Under the pieces are notes generated by a model, which did no database searches, was not told the origin of the DNA, and was given only the letters and a program-made list of their open reading frames with translations. This document shows, in pieces, positions 30,667 through 32,091 of a DNA stretch of 32,091 nt. Made by a program: the position numbers and the translations under genes. Numbering within the stretch: the first letter of the stretch is position 1; the number at the start of each line of letters is the position of its first letter. Source of the stretch: Clostridiales bacterium UBA7285 (GTDB taxonomy: Bacteria; Bacillota; Clostridia; Peptostreptococcales; Anaerovoracaceae); the NCBI GenBank assembly GCA_002472145.1, contig DKRJ01000025.1:1-32091 (forward strand), read 5' to 3'.

Positions 30667-32064
30667 CTATTTAGCCTCGCTGGCGTCCTGTTTCTTTGCG
30701 TCCGGATGAGTCGAAGCCCAGAGTTTTTCGGCGTACGGAGCCCACTCCTTCGAGTAGTTCTCGCACTTGCCACAGAGATGGTCGACTTCCTCAGGGCTGA
30801 CCATGTCCGTGCTCTTCGCTCCGGTCTTCTTTACGAGTTCGCGGAGCTTCTCAGGGTTCTCGAGCATCGGGCAAGGCTGCAGCAGGTTGTCGTTGAACGG
30901 CTGCGCCGCCTGATATTCCTTAAAGAGAGGCTGCTTGAGGCATTCGACCAGGCTCTTCTCTTTGATGTTTGCGCCCGAGTAATGAATGAATACGCAAGGC
31001 TCCACGTCGCCGTTGGAGTTGATGTGGCAGTACTGCTTGCCGCCCGCGATGCATCCGTGGACGAATTCGCCGTCGTTCTGGAAGTCCATGAGGAAGATCG
31101 GCTTGCCGCCCTCCCAGCCGCGGACCTCGCGGATCCTGTGGTACATATACTCTCTCTGCTCCGGCGTAGGGATGAGGTCGACGCTGGCGTCGTTTCCTAC
31201 CGGCATGTAGTGGAAGTACCATGAGTACGCGACTCCCTTAGAGATCAGGAAGTCGAGGAACTCGTCGCTAGTTACGTATTTATAGTTCTGGCTCGTGTAG
31301 CAGATCGACGTTCCGTATACGAGGCCGTTCTTCCTGAGAAGGTCCATGGCGTCCATGACCTTCTGGAATACTCCCGCGCCGCGGCGCTGGTCGGTCGCTT
31401 CGCCCATGCCCTCGATGCTCATCGCCAGGACGATGTTCTTTGCCTTCTTCATGCCGTCGCAGAACGCCTGATCGATGAGCGTTCCGTTCGTGAAGATCAT
31501 GTATCCGTTGTCAGGATGCTCGCATGCGAGTTTGATGATGTCGTCCTTGCGAACGAGAGGCTCGCCGCCGGTCATGATGAACTCGTGGATGCCGAGGTCA
31601 TTCGCCTGCTTTACGAGGTCTTCCATCTGCTCGTATGTGAGGTTGTTCGTCTTCTTATATTCCGCTGCCCAGCATCCCGTGCAGTGAAGGTTGCACGCGC
31701 TCGTAGGGTCGAACAAAATGATCCAAGGCACATGAACGCCGAGCTTTTCGGCTGTCTTTCTCGTCTGTCTGTATCCGTAGAATCCTCCCTCGAATCCGAT
31801 CGACATGAACAGACCCTTAAGGTATTCAGGGTCGGTCTGGTCGAGGATCCTGTCGAAGAACTTCGTCCATTTTCCGTCTTTGCTGAACGCTACGCGGAGC
31901 TTCTCGTATGCCTGTGGCTTCCAGCCGTCCTTCAGGATCTTCTCCATCATGTTGACGACTTCGATATAGCCTTCTCCGCGGGAATTATACGCCTTCTTCG
32001 TTACCGAATTGAGCGCAGCCTCGAAAGCCTTTTTCTCCACCGCATGCTTTACATCAATTGCCAT
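30667..32064 (-). CDS. Radical SAM protein with SPASM-type C-terminal domain
   Basis: A 465-residue radical SAM protein. The [4Fe-4S]-SAM motif CNLHCTGC has Cys124, Cys128 and Cys131; IMTGGEPLVR is the GGE motif, and SIEG and SICYTSQ are further fold strands. The C-terminal part has a Cys-rich SPASM-like layout (HGCIAGGKQYCHINSNGDVEPC and later HLCGKCENY) able to bind a further cluster. An N-terminal helical extension of about 110 residues precedes the barrel. Relatives are common single genes in clostridia, with unknown substrate. AAGG upstream of the ATG at 32064. The window ends 27 bp upstream, so its promoter is not seen. Confidence 0.9.
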   Translation of the reverse strand: MAIDVKHAVEKKAFEAALNSVTKKAYNSRGEGYIEVVNMMEKILKDGWKPQAYEKLRVAFSKDGKWTKFFDRILDQTDPEYLKGLFMSIGFEGGFYGYRQTRKTAEKLGVHVPWIILFDPTSACNLHCTGCWAAEYKKTNNLTYEQMEDLVKQANDLGIHEFIMTGGEPLVRKDDIIKLACEHPDNGYMIFTNGTLIDQAFCDGMKKAKNIVLAMSIEGMGEATDQRRGAGVFQKVMDAMDLLRKNGLVYGTSICYTSQNYKYVTSDEFLDFLISKGVAYSWYFHYMPVGNDASVDLIPTPEQREYMYHRIREVRGWEGGKPIFLMDFQNDGEFVHGCIAGGKQYCHINSNGDVEPCVFIHYSGANIKEKSLVECLKQPLFKEYQAAQPFNDNLLQPCPMLENPEKLRELVKKTGAKSTDMVSPEEVDHLCGKCENYSKEWAPYAEKLWASTHPDAKKQDASEAK

Positions 32065-32091
32065 ATATACCTTGTATGATGATTTCAGAAG

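Overview
The window reads as chromosome from an anaerobic, Gram-positive member of the Clostridia (GC-rich, estimated by eye in the mid-50s percent). The evidence is a butyrate-pathway hbd and butyrate kinase, a class B sortase, small lipoproteins of clostridial type, consensus sigma-A promoters, strong AGGAGG ribosome binding sites, and a secA-prfB pair with the +1 recoding site of RF2. Genus cannot be fixed from the sequence alone.

Layout. 0-3.2 kb: an AAA/DUF4143 ATPase (+), then a minus-strand unit of an ArsR-type repressor (frameshifted), an MBL-fold hydrolase and a nitroreductase. 3.3-7.8 kb: a MarR-controlled heterodimeric ABC exporter, with a fully consensus promoter whose spacer is itself a palindromic operator. 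8-11.2 kb: a lipoprotein, a three-helix PQ-loop-like membrane protein, a degenerate phosphoglucose-isomerase-like protein, and hbd with a good Rex-type operator. 11.2-12.4 kb: an AT-rich scar with broken pieces (tRNA 2'-phosphotransferase KptA/Tpt1, type I restriction HsdS, other tails). 12.5-13.4 kb: two divergent XRE regulators with operator-like repeats between them. 13.4-19.9 kb (minus): a CNNM/CBS (hemolysin-like) protein, secA, prfB and butyrate kinase. 20.1-23.6 kb (+): birA-ftsH-DUF308 with ATGA overlaps. 23.6-29.9 kb (minus): cobT-cobU-cobS-cobU-like-histidine phosphatase-sortase B-AlbA_2 protein, i.e. the nucleotide-loop (lower ligand) half of cobalamin synthesis or salvage followed by two unrelated genes. 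30.0-30.6 kb: a HicA-HicB toxin-antitoxin pair; hicA is only 56 codons. 30.7-32.06 kb (minus): a radical SAM/SPASM protein.

The most interesting observations are: two CobU paralogues with complementary loss of motifs in one operon; a PGI-like protein lacking the usual signature residues; a Rex-type operator at hbd; an HsdS/KptA recombination scar; a MarR promoter with two operators and a 37-bp repeat leader; and a recurring habit of short tandem duplications at gene junctions. No CRISPR array, rRNA, tRNA or intact insertion sequence was seen.
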